Source of the DNA: Eremophila alpestris peregrina
Taxonomy: Eukaryota; Chordata; Aves; Passeriformes; Alaudidae
Length of the DNA stretch: 64,000 nt
NCBI GenBank assembly: GCA_009792885.1
Contig: WMCF01000056.1
Location: 1,948,085 to 2,012,084, forward strand
Direction of reading: 5' to 3'
The position numbers and the translations under genes are program-made. Below, piece after piece: positions 50,201-61,333 of the stretch (position 1 is the stretch's first letter; each line of letters starts with the position of its first letter). Under the pieces are notes generated by a model, which saw only the letters and a list, made by a program, of their open reading frames with translations, had not been told where the DNA came from and ran no database searches.

Positions 50201-52263
50201 AAAATTCAGCTTCTCAAACAGATGAGTTGTGTGTTTCTCCAACCAGTGAGCATAAGGCAATTGATAAGGAACATCTTTGTCTTTTACGTGGTGTCTTGTT
50301 GGAGGAGAAGGGCTCTCCAATCTCTCAGCTGTGCTGGCCAGGTCACTTAGGATAGGATCTGTGTTTAATCAGCTCTTTGGGAATAAACACACAGAAGCTC
50401 TGCTCAGCCTTTTGGCCAAAGGAATTTTGGTTATATGTCAGCCAGGAAGTGAGGAAATCAAAAGTACAGCAGAGTTCATGGAGTCCTCTATTTTCAGTCC
50501 CTTAGGAGGAAAACAGAATGTACATGAGAAAAACATCAATTAACTGTTGTGTCATTGTGGAAGCAGATCCTAGATTTGTGGAATACACAGTGGCCTAAAA
50601 TGGTAGTGAAGTGGAAACCAGTGCAATTTTTAGTTGTATCTAGAAAAGATCCTTGAATACACAGCTTAAGAATACCTAACATTTATTTAATTGAAAGTAC
50701 GTGCTTAAGTGATCCAGCAGAATCTTTAATAGAATTACCTCCTGAATGAATTTACTCATATGTATGGAAATGCAAAACCTACTTGCCTGTTCCTATTGTT
50801 TGAAAATGCCAACTTATTTTTAGCAGAAAAAGAAATATCTGGATGAATGAGGTAATATTTTGTAAGGCTGTTATTAAGGAAGAGGCACACATCACAGATT
50901 TGTACCAGGATAAGTGCAAAATATTCATGCTTACATACCTTCATTTTAAATAAGATTTTTTTTGTTGTTTATGAGGAATTTTTATATTAGTGTTGTAAAA
51001 GGGAGGCTGGTTTAAGTCTTGAAAAAAAACAGTATTCCTTTATGTAATTCTTTTGATACAGAATGGAAATTTAAGAGTAGAAGGGAACACAAAGAACACT
51101 ATGTTGTACAATATATGAAAAGGCTTGTTTACATTTCTTCTGAATGTTGGCTTACACATGTGTTAATGGGAAAAGTGGGATAATGGATTATTTTTCATAA
51201 GAGGAAAATGCATTTATTTGACTTTAAATTCTTTAAGTTACTTTACCTTTGGTTGAAAATCTGAAAATACCAAGTATAAAGAAAACTTTTAACAGTGAAT
51301 TTTTAAAGTGGACTAAAAGTAGTTATTTGAGACAATTGTAATGGTTGATCTCTAATCACAAATATTGACAATATGCTGCTTGCTAAAAGCAAGAATGAGA
51401 ACTCTTGAGATTTTTCCTCTTGCAGTTATCAGAACCCATTTTTGTGAAGTCAGCTTTAATGTGCAGTGTCTCTAGGGATGTGTATCATGTATTTAAATAT
51501 GTCAGTGAAGGGAGAATATGGACAGGGATTATAGAATTGCTTTGCTCTTCTGCTGGTGGTTCAGATGTGGATAACCATTTGTCTTAGTGTATTGGCAGGT
51601 AATGTCTGTCTGTGGATAGATTATTTTTAATAACTGTCTCAATCCCCCCCAGTATTTGCTTTAAAATTATTTAAGAAGTTCTGCACAAAGGTATGTTGGT
51701 GTGGCAGGGGTATCTAGACTTTCTCAGCCATGAATGTAGCTAAACCAGCAGAAGGCAGAGCCAAGTGGTTGGTTTGCTGCTCTGTCCTGTCCTTCCCTTT
51801 CCAGCCTGGCTGTGCTTCACCCAGAGGAAGTGTCTCCTCCTCCTGAGTGTAGGTGAGAAGTGCTTGGAGGAGAAGGTGTTGTGGAGTCCGTGGCTGCAGG
51901 CTCAGAGACAGCCCTTAGGGGATGAGTTGTGTTCCTTCCAAAGCAAAGGTTGTGTTGCCATTGAGGACCAAAAAGCCTCTGCTTAAATTCATGCTGACTT
52001 TAACATTTGAAACCCCTGCTTACATTCTTAAAAACAGTCGTGGGCTTTAAGTACCTTCTTGAATTAGAATCAAAACTGAGAGCTGGGAGAAAAGCTTGGG
52101 GAGAAATTAGTTAGTGAGAAGCTTGGTTTAGGAAATGTGACTGGCATAGCACGAGGGGGATGTGATGCAGCACCTTGAGATGGGAATGGAAGTTGGTTGG
52201 CAAGTTGTCAGTGCCATTCCTCAGCTAACCAACGTTTTATCGTCCCCTCTGCCCCCGCTCTAG
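35296..52263 (+). other. HELZ: HELZ intron 1 (5'UTR intron)
   Basis: 16,968 bp between the exon 1 donor and the CTCTAG acceptor before the first coding exon. It is AT-rich after the CpG island. One reversed CR1 fragment lies at 49.1-49.6 kb, with short AT tracts such as 48623-48645. No other gene is recognised on either strand. Confidence 0.8.
49095..49616 (-). mobile_element. CR1 LINE 3'-end fragment, antisense, in HELZ intron 1
   Basis: On the plus strand TTTGGAAAAGACCTTGAAGG, CAGCCCATTCCAATGCTTAA, GAAGAAATTTTCCCTCATAT, CTTGAGGCCGTTTCCCCTTG and GAGCCTCCTTTTCTCCAGGC follow in the order of a reversed avian CR1. It is about 520 bp and 5'-truncated. An open frame of 163 codons on the minus strand is a remnant and not an intact ORF2. 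Confidence 0.9.
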
Positions 52264-52491
52264 GATTTCTGTCCCTGAGTCATGGCAGACAGAAGACCAG
52301 AGAAGGCATGTGAACAAGCATGTGAATCCCTTAAGCAGCAGGATTATGAAGTGGCAGTGAAGCATTGCACAGAGGCTCTCCTTTCCCTCAGCCAGTACCC
52401 CCCAGCTCACCTCCCGGAGCCCTGCCAGGCAGAACTCGACCGCATCAAAATCGAGACTCTTCTGTATAGAATTGCTTCCTTTTTACAACTT
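52264..52491 (+). CDS. HELZ: HELZ exon 2: 18 nt of 5'UTR and residues 1-70
   Basis: Follows a CCGCTCTAG acceptor. Coding starts at 52282 and ends at a GTGAGT donor after IASFLQL, in phase 0. Residues 8-35 and 51-70 form two TPR-like helix blocks. Confidence 0.96.
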
Positions 52492-55400
52492 GTGAGTGTG
52501 ACTCTTTATAGTATCTAGTCAACTGGAAAGAAAAGTCAAACCTCTTGAATTGTCAAGATTTAAATACAGCTTGCAACTTTTGGCATGTTGCTCTACCTAC
52601 AGAATCCCTCTTGCTATAGCATCTATGAGGCTTCTGTCTTGTAGCTCTCCCTGATCTCCTTTATTTTTCAGGATTGGAACCTCTTGGTTTGGGTCTCAAT
52701 CACAGTTTTCCAAACAAATAAGGAAAAATACTTTGAACATTTAAAATATATATGTATATATATTCCAGGAAGGCAAAATAGCTGGGTTTAGGGTACATAT
52801 GCTGAATTACATACCAAATTACCTTATATTTTAAGAGCATGAAATTAAAGTTTCCTGAAATAAAAACACTCAAGAGACAAAGTTAAGAAATGCCAGAATC
52901 TAGGTAGCTGGTTCATACCTGCTTTAGCTGCATTTGCATAGGCCTAAAATTAGTCTTTTAATGCTTAATCCCAGCTTTCCAGGGCTAGGCTAGAGCATAT
53001 CTGGTGAAAGATATAACTTCTAGACTCTGGCAAGAATTTAGTGGGAAGGTGAAAATGAGTCTTGTAAAGGTCTATAAATGCAAAGCAAGAGGCAGAACCC
53101 TTAATTACAGGTGACCCCATTGCCAAAGTTATGTCCTTCCTTTAAAGCATCAGAACTACAGTTTTCCTAAAAGAAAGGACATTTCAGTGCTTAAGAATAA
53201 ACCTACAACCTGCTTTTTCTTACTTTTCTGAAATGCTATTACAGATTTACCATGGCCTTGTCCACTCCAAATCTTCATGTGTTGAGTAGGAGCAGTTTCA
53301 TCCTGGGTGGAAAAAGTTTGGCCAAGTCACAAGACCTTGCTGGGCAGCTTTAAGGCAAATCTTGCCCGTCTGATTAAGGGAGTGTTTTTGAGCATTATTC
53401 AAATAAATAGCTGTATTGGATATTCAGTGTGCAAAACAAGAATTGGGAAACCTCTTAAATGAATAAGTGACCTATCTTATGGCTCCTCAGGGGAAGAGGT
53501 TCACAAATAAGTGAGGTTGGTTTTTCTGACAGAAGTGGTGTCACCACAGATTTGACCTCTCAAAATTATTTCCATAAGCCAATATGCAGATTGGTGCTTG
53601 GATTATTTAATACAGTTCTGACATCACTCTCTGAAAATCCTCTGAGGCACCTATCTGGGTGTTCATCATAATGATATTATTGCAGTGAGTCTGCTGGGAC
53701 TTGGGAAAAATACATGAAATCAAAACCTTCCCATTAAAGACTTGAATTCTATAGATATATAAAGTCTTAAAAGAGGAAAACAATCCAAATTTTCCTTCTT
53801 GTTTTACAAAACAAAATATTCTTTAAAATCACTACTGAAAAGACAAAATAAAATAATGTGCATATCCTAAAATTTCAACATAACTATATTGGTGCAAGAT
53901 TAAGAAACAAACAGCTTCTTGAAAGTTAGTTTTTATATTTTTTCCTAGATGTTGTGAGCCACCCACAAACATAACACACACACACCTTTGCCCATTCAGG
54001 CTCCTCTTTCAAAATGTCCACATGCTGAAAATTTGAGAAAAAGTCAGCATTTTAAGAATTAACTGAGAATTGAGAAAAAGTCAGCATTCTAAGAATTGGT
54101 TAGATTATAATTGACATGTGGCTTATGTTCTTTATATGTTCCACCCAGGAAAAGACAAGGTAATGGTTTCTTAAAAGTTTTTAAAAACTTGTAATTCAAG
54201 CATGTAGTTGTTTATTCTAACTGGAATAATGCTATTTTTAAACTTTTCATGTTTTACCTTTCAGAAAAAGTATGGGCAAGCAGATGAAGACTGTAGGCAT
54301 GGTATGCTTATTTCTTTTTTTTATTACTTAGTGTTATGAATTGCAGTCAGTTGTCTGAATTTTTAAAACTGATGCCCAGATTTGTTAGTTTGCTAACAGT
54401 GGTTTTTTTCCTATTTAAAATTATGTATTTGCTTTATAATACTTTTTCTGCTTATTTTTTCTCCTTTTTTTTTCCCTTAAAGAGAGATCTCACTATTTTT
54501 CAGCTCTTAATCAAGTACCAGGTCTCAAATACTTGCCTTTGGCTCAGGGGTGCTATTTGGCTAATAGTTATTTTAGTGCACAAATGCAGGAAGAGTTGAT
54601 AATGTCAGGATTCTCACAAAGATAAAGACACAAAGACAGCTGATTGTTCTGCCTTTCTTCCAGGGACATGGTGGATATTTTGCTTTGCATTTGGGACTTA
54701 GTTCAGAGAAAATCAAGATGATGCACATTTGTTAAAGCTTCCAAATGTGCCTATGTCACATTGAAGTGGAGCCTTTCATGTGTCCCTGCCTTGTTCAGTT
54801 TGGGTGTTTTTGAAGGAATTAAAGCATCTTTCCTAATCCTCTGTTGTTCATCTATAATGCAAATTATTCAGAATTCACTGAGAACTCAGTGAGTTTGGAA
54901 AGTGTTGGAGCAGAGTTTATCAGGTAGATTTGGAAAGCAAAGGTGGGTAGATCCCACCTTTTGGTTTTAATTCTTTAACTACTCCTGGATGTTAAAGGTA
55001 GTTTTTTCAGGTAGCAGTTTTGTTGCACAGTCTGTGATCTACTCTTCTGACATTCCTATGCTAGCAATGATAATTTTTCCTTTCTGGGTTTGTGGATTTT
55101 ATATTGTTTTGGGGGTTTTTTACTGTGTTTCTCTTCACTGATAGTCAAGTCATAGTTTGGAGAATTTGTGGGGCTCTGCAGCCTGCTTGTAAAGGTCCAT
55201 AAAAATTGACTAGGGAAAATAAACTTGCTTTTTGTAGGTGTAAAATTCAAGTTTAATATCTTAAAAAAGTCTTGATTGTTGCTTAATCAGTAGCATTCTT
55301 GAAATAGTCTGAAATTAAAAAAAATTCTTTTACCTTATTGATAGTGTGCTATAGGGGTGTAATATTCTAACTTCAGAGTTGTCTTTCATGATGGCAAATA

Positions 55401-58400
55401 AAAGTGAGAGACATATGGAAAGCTGAATGCTGGTTAAAGGAGGTAGGAGGGAGAATGTTCTTAATGAACACTGTTCTCATCTATGAGCTCTGATGGGTTT
55501 GTCATAGGGGACAGGGGTGACTTTCATCTGTGCAACTTGTTCTTGGTGTGTGTGTCAGTCATCAGGATCTCAAAGGAACTGTCATGGTAACTGTCATCTC
55601 TCACTGGACAGGCATAGAAGTGGGTGGAATATGACCATTGATCTCTATCTTCTTTATAAAATTAAGCAGAAAAAAACAGCCTTTAAATGTATATTAGTTA
55701 ACAAAGAAATGGCAGCCAGATTAATGTTAATATTCTGCACATATTATTTTCCAGATCTAAAACTGAGGACATTTTTGAACTTATTAATGCCATATTTATG
55801 GATGTATATAAAAATGCTGTGGATGTGTTTATATATATGTACACACATACCATATTTTTATGACTATAGGAATGGATGATTTGGTTGTAGTTCTCCATGA
55901 TGTGTGGTTATCAATTGTAGCCCAGCACCTGACATTCAGAGTATTTGCATTTATGATCCCAGAAGGTCTTAGTTTTGGCTTTATGTTTGAATTATGGTTG
56001 GGAAGAAACAACCTTAGCATGGACTACTTGATACTCACACTCCTTGATACTCACAGGCTTTTTTTAATGGGCAAAGCTTTATTCAATCTGCTGTTCTGCC
56101 TTTTTACAAGACTTGACATGTTGCACAGATCTGATGGTTTTATTTGAACCTGAATGATCAGTGTCTTCTGGAATAGCTGGAGAAATACATGTTCTTTATA
56201 GTATGCTGCTTGCAGTGTTACAGGGAATGATGATAACTTAAAATCTGTTAAATTATTCCACAAATCTTTCCCAAGAGATAGTGGCTCATGTGTTGCAACT
56301 TCTTATGTGCAACTGTATGTTTTAGCTTGGTGATACTATGCAGATAGTGATATGAAATATAATAATTGGAGATTTAATCTTTGAGATTAAAATAGCAAGC
56401 TGTCAGACATGTTAAAGCTATTTTTGGTGCTTCTGCTTCTGATTTGGGAAGTAAGTTCTATTTTTGGCAATGTGGTCTGTACTGTCAGAGTGGTGAATTC
56501 AGGCTAATCTTCGAGGCACTTTATAAAAATGGATTTAGTTACCATTGCAGTTTGAAGAGATGCCTAGTTGTTTTTATTTAAATGTTTTGTGGGACTATTT
56601 ATTTATTGAGTCTTTCGTGCAATTTCTGTTAACGAAGTGAACGTCTGTTGAGTGAGGAGTTTGGATTTATTATTCTAAAATGTAATCCTGAAGTTGTGGT
56701 GAATGTGGAATTCCTGTTAGCACTAAGAGGGGCTCTTTGCATCTGCATGAGTAGCAGTACAAACACAGATGTTGATGTTGCCTGCAATAACAGTTATTTT
56801 ATAATTCCTTAATTTTAAACCACTGTCCAGCCTTCTTTTCAATTCACACACTTAGCTTGCTAAGCTTTTTAGTCACTCTGGCATTTGGTTTTCTGGACAG
56901 GTAATATGTGTGATTAAGTGTTGTTGTAGCTTGTCTGAAGCACGTCTGTATGGTGAAATAAATAAATCCTGTCCCTGCTGGAAGTGCTCAGAAAGTGTCT
57001 GTTTGGCACTGCTTGCTGCTGATCCTGTGCTAGGAAACATTCAGAAAGTTTTCTGTTACAGGGAGCCTGTAAATTTCTGGGCTCAGACAATCATTCCTAT
57101 ATGCCACACTTTGCAGCATAAGTGAATAAAAGCCCTTTTAGAGGAGCAGGAATTGCCCATGAGGAGGTTGGCTATTTTTGGAAACGACAGGGCATGTGTT
57201 TTGTGAGCATGAATGGATCTTCCTGAGCATGTTTGTGTTACTGAGAGGTTGTTGGTTGCTATTTCTTTTTAACCCTTTCTGTGAGAGGAGGTCCTTTGTG
57301 TCTGTGTGAGATATTTGAATTTACCCTTCCCATATTTAATTTATGTCTATTTTAGCATGTAAACATGACAGCCTTTTTTTGAGCTCACGTGCAGCATTTA
57401 TTAGCTGGTGGGAGACAAGCTTCAAGTTAATACCAGACAACAGCACGATACTTAATTTACATCCAACAAGCCACAGACTTAACCTGAGCTTCAGACTTTG
57501 TTTTTTTGTGAAGGGTGAAGGAAAACTGTGTGTATGACTGACATGGATGGTGTGCTGAGGGTAATAGTGGCTGATTTGTGTTGCAGTGCTGGGAGAGGGG
57601 CTGGCCAAGGGCGATGGATCTCTCCGGGCAGTGCTCTGCTGCATGCATCTCAAAGGGAAGCTGCAAATTGTGTCTAATGTTCTTTCCAAATCACTGATGG
57701 GGGAATCACTGGTAAGTGAGTTTGCTGCAATCTACGTGGTTTGAAAAAAACAGTTTTGTATTTCCTTCTTTTCAAAAATCTGTTTAATAACAAACCTCCA
57801 ACATATGTTTCACTGGCAGGTTGCAACAAAGATGATTTGTGTGGAAAAGATAAATACATGGGCACACATTTATCATCAGGATGCCAGGTTGTTGCATAAC
57901 CAGTGTTTCAGAGTTGTTGTGATTTTGAAAAGTTTTATCTTTGTTGCCCCTGAATCCTCACGGAATGTGGAATAAATTTGCATATTTGTGCGATTGACAA
58001 GAGTAATATAAATCTCAAACTTTTGCTTGCTTATTCTAAATTATACCTGACCCCATTTTGTATGGACTTCAGGAATTCTATCCATTAAAGCAGAAAAAAT
58101 AGTGATTGGCCTTTTAAATAACTGGCCCATGATAAGTTGTGAGACAGCATAAAAAGCTTTTAAGGAAAACAAAAAAGCTTTGCATTTCAAGATGAAGATA
58201 AAGGTTTGAGTTCAAAGCTTCTATTTTACCCTTGAACTGTTAAAACTTGTAAAGATGCTTTTAACCCCAGACATGTAAGTAACTTCTGACTTTTATATGA
58301 CTACTTATATGGGGAAATTAGGGACACATGTAAGTCTCTAAAGAATAGTGTCCTTTAAATTTCTGTAATCTGGATTAAATAGGCAGCTCCTCAGCATGAG

Positions 58401-61333
58401 CTGCTGGTTTTAATACACCCAGAAACATGTTCATAGCTTGGTCAGACTGAGGGGAACTTGCAGGAGAACCTCTTACCTTGAGATGGGATCCTGTCTCCTG
58501 GATCTTGGTGCTTAACTGAATCAGTAGGTTGTTTTTGAGAGTTCTGTTTGTCTGTCTGCTCTGTATCCTGAATTCCCTTCCCCCCGGCCACTGGCTATTT
58601 TTACATAAAAAAGGGGTTTTTTTTCTTTGTTTAGCTGTTTTCTAATGAAAAAATGTTTCACTGAGAAATTCCTGGTGAGGTTGAAGGAAACTTGCCTTCA
58701 GGAAAAATTAGTAAAATAGTCTTATTGCAGGGAATGTGGAGTGCCCTTGTTTTGAGCTGTTGTTGTGCAAATAAAGGTACCTTTGTATGGAGTTCCAGAG
58801 TGTCATCCCAAAGCAGGGTTTGAGAGCTTTTTACAAGCTTTAGGTTGTTAGACACAGTTGTTTTCAGTAGGAATATTAAAATCAGCAGCTGATTTACTGA
58901 CTGTGCCATTGTCTGAAAGAAGAAGTGAAACAAAGTTTGGAATGAATTTATTGAAGGGTTGGAATCCATCCAGTTTCCTCCCCAGTGGCTTAAGAGAATG
59001 GTTCTTGGGAACATTTTTTTGCTCTAATACATTTAAGCTCAACAAGTTCAATTTTCAGCCTTCTGCTGAAAAAGTGAAAAATCATTTTGGAAAAAGCCTA
59101 AGTGTGAGGATTGTTAAGTGTGTAACTTTTCAGCAAAGAGTAATTTCTCCTGCTCAGTAACACAGTCACAATGTGAAGAAGTCTAACAAACGTAGCAGCA
59201 CTTAATTAAATTTTGCAAGAGATTATTGAAATAAACCCCACAGGGTTCCTTTAATCAAAGTGTTGACTTACAAGAGTGTGAAATGGTTACAAATACCTGT
59301 GTATTTCACATGAATTCAGTTTTGCAAGATTTTTACTTCAGTTGTACTTGACTATGCAGTTAGTCACATGGCTGATCTTTGCTTTTGAGGGAAAACTCCA
59401 AAAATTGCACAGTCTGCATCAGAGCAGGAAGAGTTATGGAGCTGCAGAAATTAGTAAAGTAGATCCTTAAAAAGAAATGAATCCATCACTGCAACAGCAG
59501 TGAAAGATTGTTATATTAATTCTTCAGGGCTGAAGTGTTGCAGTAACCATGGTATATTTTTTTCCTCAAGTTCTTCTTAATATGGTGCTTTCTTGAATTG
59601 TCCTGTATTGATACTTGCTGTAAGTCTAGTGCAGGTTTTAGGCAGTGTAGAATTCCCCTTTTCACCTCAATGTTTACTCACTTTTATTTAGTGTCATTTA
59701 AAATTGTTGTTGTAAGTCAAATCCTTTTTTTTTTTCTCCTGATCTTGAGGGAGAAATGAACTTGGTTGCTGTGGTTTAATGCTCATAATGAAGGTTTATG
59801 TGTTCAATAATTAATATTCTTTCTGCCCCCAGAACGGGATGGTAACTAAAGATCTCACACGACTGAAAACACTTCTTGCTGAAACAGAGGTAATAATGAG
59901 CATATTATTGGGAAAACAATGAGCAGTACCTGAAGCTGCTTTCCCTGTGTCCGAGGAGGTCTGGGCTCACTGGGAACAGACTGCTTCAAAAATTACTGTT
60001 TCTGCTGGTGTGTTGGTCTCTACCCACCAACCTCTTCAGGAACTTTTCACCACAGTCTTGCAGGATGTATGAGAAAATAAAAAAAATATGCTAATAGCCT
60101 GTTGATTACTGAAGTAGCAAGTAGAAAGAATTTCAAGCATTTAGATATGCAGTACTTATTTTATTTATCTATATTTATTTATATTTATTTATCTATCATA
60201 TTTTTCTCTGTTGGAAATTAGTCTGAAGTAATAAACATGACTTCAGAAGTTTATAAACAATAGAAATAAATTCTCAATCACTTTTTTTTTTTTTTTTTTT
60301 TTGCTGGAGGTCAAGCTCTCATGTCTGCTGATTAAATTGTCCCTTCTCATTTTTTTCCTTATGCTTAGATATTTATTTGAGCTTTTATTTTGATGTAGAT
60401 TGAAGGCTGAAAGACTTAACAATGCAGTTTAGTTTTTGTTGTTTTAGAAATTCACTGCAGTCCATGTTAAGTTGATTGCAGGGTGGAATTTGGTCTTGTA
60501 AAAATCTCTAAAAAGTTTTTTCTAACCAGTTGACTTGGTGTTGCTGTCAGAATTCCTGTTATTATCAGAATTCCTGTTATCAGCAGGGTTTGTGACTGGA
60601 AGTAATTTCAACTTATGATTGATATTTTAAATAGTTGTTCTAAACCCCATTTTGACAGCAGTTGATGAAATTGTTTTGTGTTCCTTTGTAACTGTGGACT
60701 TTTTTATATAATTGTAGGCAGCTGGTAAAGTACCATCAGGATACCATGTAGAAGATTTAGAGGAAGGTATGTAACTCAATTTGAAGCTACATAATTTCCT
60801 GGTGAGAAGACTTGGATCCTGCTGAATGCTCAGCGCTGCATTGCAGGCAGAAAGCAAAAAAGGGGCTTGACTGTTGTGATGAGCCCCAGTTGGGTGGAAT
60901 TATCTGAGTGATGACTGAATTTGGAGCAGAAGTTTCTGGTTTTTGACCTGGGGCTGTATCAGAGAGGGGCTGTATCAGAGAGGGGCTGTATCAGAGAGGG
61001 GATGTATCAGAGAGGGGCAGTATCAGAGAGGGGCTGTATCAGAGAGGGGATGTATCAGAGCCTGCTCCATTCTGCAGTTGGCTTGAAATTTGCCTTGGCT
61101 CTAAATGAGCTTGTCATGGATTATAAATCAGTTTGGGGGTAATTTTGCTAGTGTTCAGGTCCACCTTGGGTTGCTGCTTAGGGCTGTGGGTGGCTGGGCA
61201 GTTGCTGTGTGGCAGGAGGAGGGAGCACTGAGCACTAACAGCGGTTGTGTCTGGCAGGCTCACGGGATGGTTGGCACTTCCGCCCCCCTCCCCGGGGCGT
61301 CACGAGCAGTGAGGAATACACACTCTGCAAAAG
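52282..61333 (+). CDS. HELZ: HELZ, helicase with zinc finger, N-terminal 184 residues (3' end beyond window)
   Basis: HELZ is a large (about 1,940 residues in mammals) SF1 RNA helicase of the Upf1-like group. It has one CCCH zinc finger and a disordered C-terminus, and is linked to mRNA decay and translational control. The exons joined here are 52282-52491, 54265-54301, 57587-57711, 59833-59889, 60718-60766 and 61258-61333. They keep frame and give 184 residues plus two bases. Landmarks shared with orthologues are RRPEKACEQACESLKQQDYE, IASFLQL, ADEDCRH, LTRLKTLLAETE, GYHVED and GWHFRPPPRG. The N-terminus is a TPR-like helical region. C183 is the first zinc-finger cysteine. The ATG has a strong context (G at -3 and +4) and an in-frame TGA six bases upstream. 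Helicase motifs lie outside the window. Confidence 0.97.
52492..54264 (+). other. HELZ: HELZ intron 2
   Basis: 1,773 bp, AT-rich. It holds a 28-bp direct duplication near 54.03-54.10 kb. Nothing else is recognised. Confidence 0.8.
54033..54097. repeat. 28-bp direct duplication
   Basis: TTGAGAAAAAGTCAGCATTT followed by TAAGAATT at 54033-54060 recurs at 54070-54097 with one mismatch. The period is 37 bp. Confidence 0.9.
54265..54301 (+). CDS. HELZ: HELZ exon 3 (37 nt), residues 71-83 (split codon)
   Basis: Encodes KKYGQADEDCRH plus one base, between CTTTCAG and GTATGC. The counterpart in mammals reads KNYVQADEDCRH. Too short to detect as an open frame; found by matching the family and by splice signals. 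Confidence 0.94.
54302..57586 (+). other. HELZ: HELZ intron 3
   Basis: 3,285 bp with no recognisable exon or repeat apart from short AT-rich tracts. Confidence 0.8.
57587..57711 (+). CDS. HELZ: HELZ exon 4, residues 83-124
   Basis: Completes a valine codon, then LGEGLAKGDGSLRAVLCCMH to SLMGESL, between TTGTGTTGCAG and a GTAAGT donor. LRAVLCCMHLKGKLQ matches the orthologous helical block. Confidence 0.96.
57712..59832 (+). other. HELZ: HELZ intron 4
   Basis: 2,121 bp, no recognisable element. Confidence 0.8.
59833..59889 (+). CDS. HELZ: HELZ exon 5 (57 nt), residues 125-143
   Basis: Encodes NGMVTKDLTRLKTLLAETE between TGCCCCCAG and a GTAATA donor, in phase 0. Almost identical to orthologues. 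Confidence 0.96.
59890..60717 (+). other. HELZ: HELZ intron 5
   Basis: 828 bp containing a 21-base T-run (60282-60302), a (TTTA/TCTA)-rich tract near 60155-60200 and a small duplication of ATCAGAATTCCTGTTAT-like sequence near 60546-60580. Confidence 0.8.
60282..60302. repeat. Poly(T) run
   Basis: Twenty-one consecutive T residues in HELZ intron 5. Confidence 0.95.
60718..60766 (+). CDS. HELZ: HELZ exon 6 (49 nt), residues 144-160 (split codon)
   Basis: Encodes AAGKVPSGYHVEDLEE plus one base, between an ATTGTAG acceptor and a GTATGT donor. Confidence 0.95.
60954..61060. repeat. 16-bp minisatellite in HELZ intron 6
   Basis: 6.7 tandem copies of CTGTATCAGAGAGGGG. Copies four and seven begin with A, and copy five reads CAGTATC. 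Ends 197 bp before the exon 7 acceptor. The open frame that reads through it is repeat-derived. Confidence 0.97.
61258..61333 (+). CDS. HELZ: HELZ exon 7, residues 160-184 plus two bases
   Basis: Completes a glycine codon, then SRDGWHFRPPPRGVTSSEEY, TLCK and AG of the next codon, between GTCTGGCAG and a GTAAAC donor. It stops just after C183, the first ligand of the CCCH zinc finger, so the finger is split over two exons. Confidence 0.96.

Noticed and set aside
60921..61142. Repeat protein with 16-residue periods starting at 60921
   Set aside because: It comes from the 16-bp minisatellite read in one frame inside a HELZ intron.
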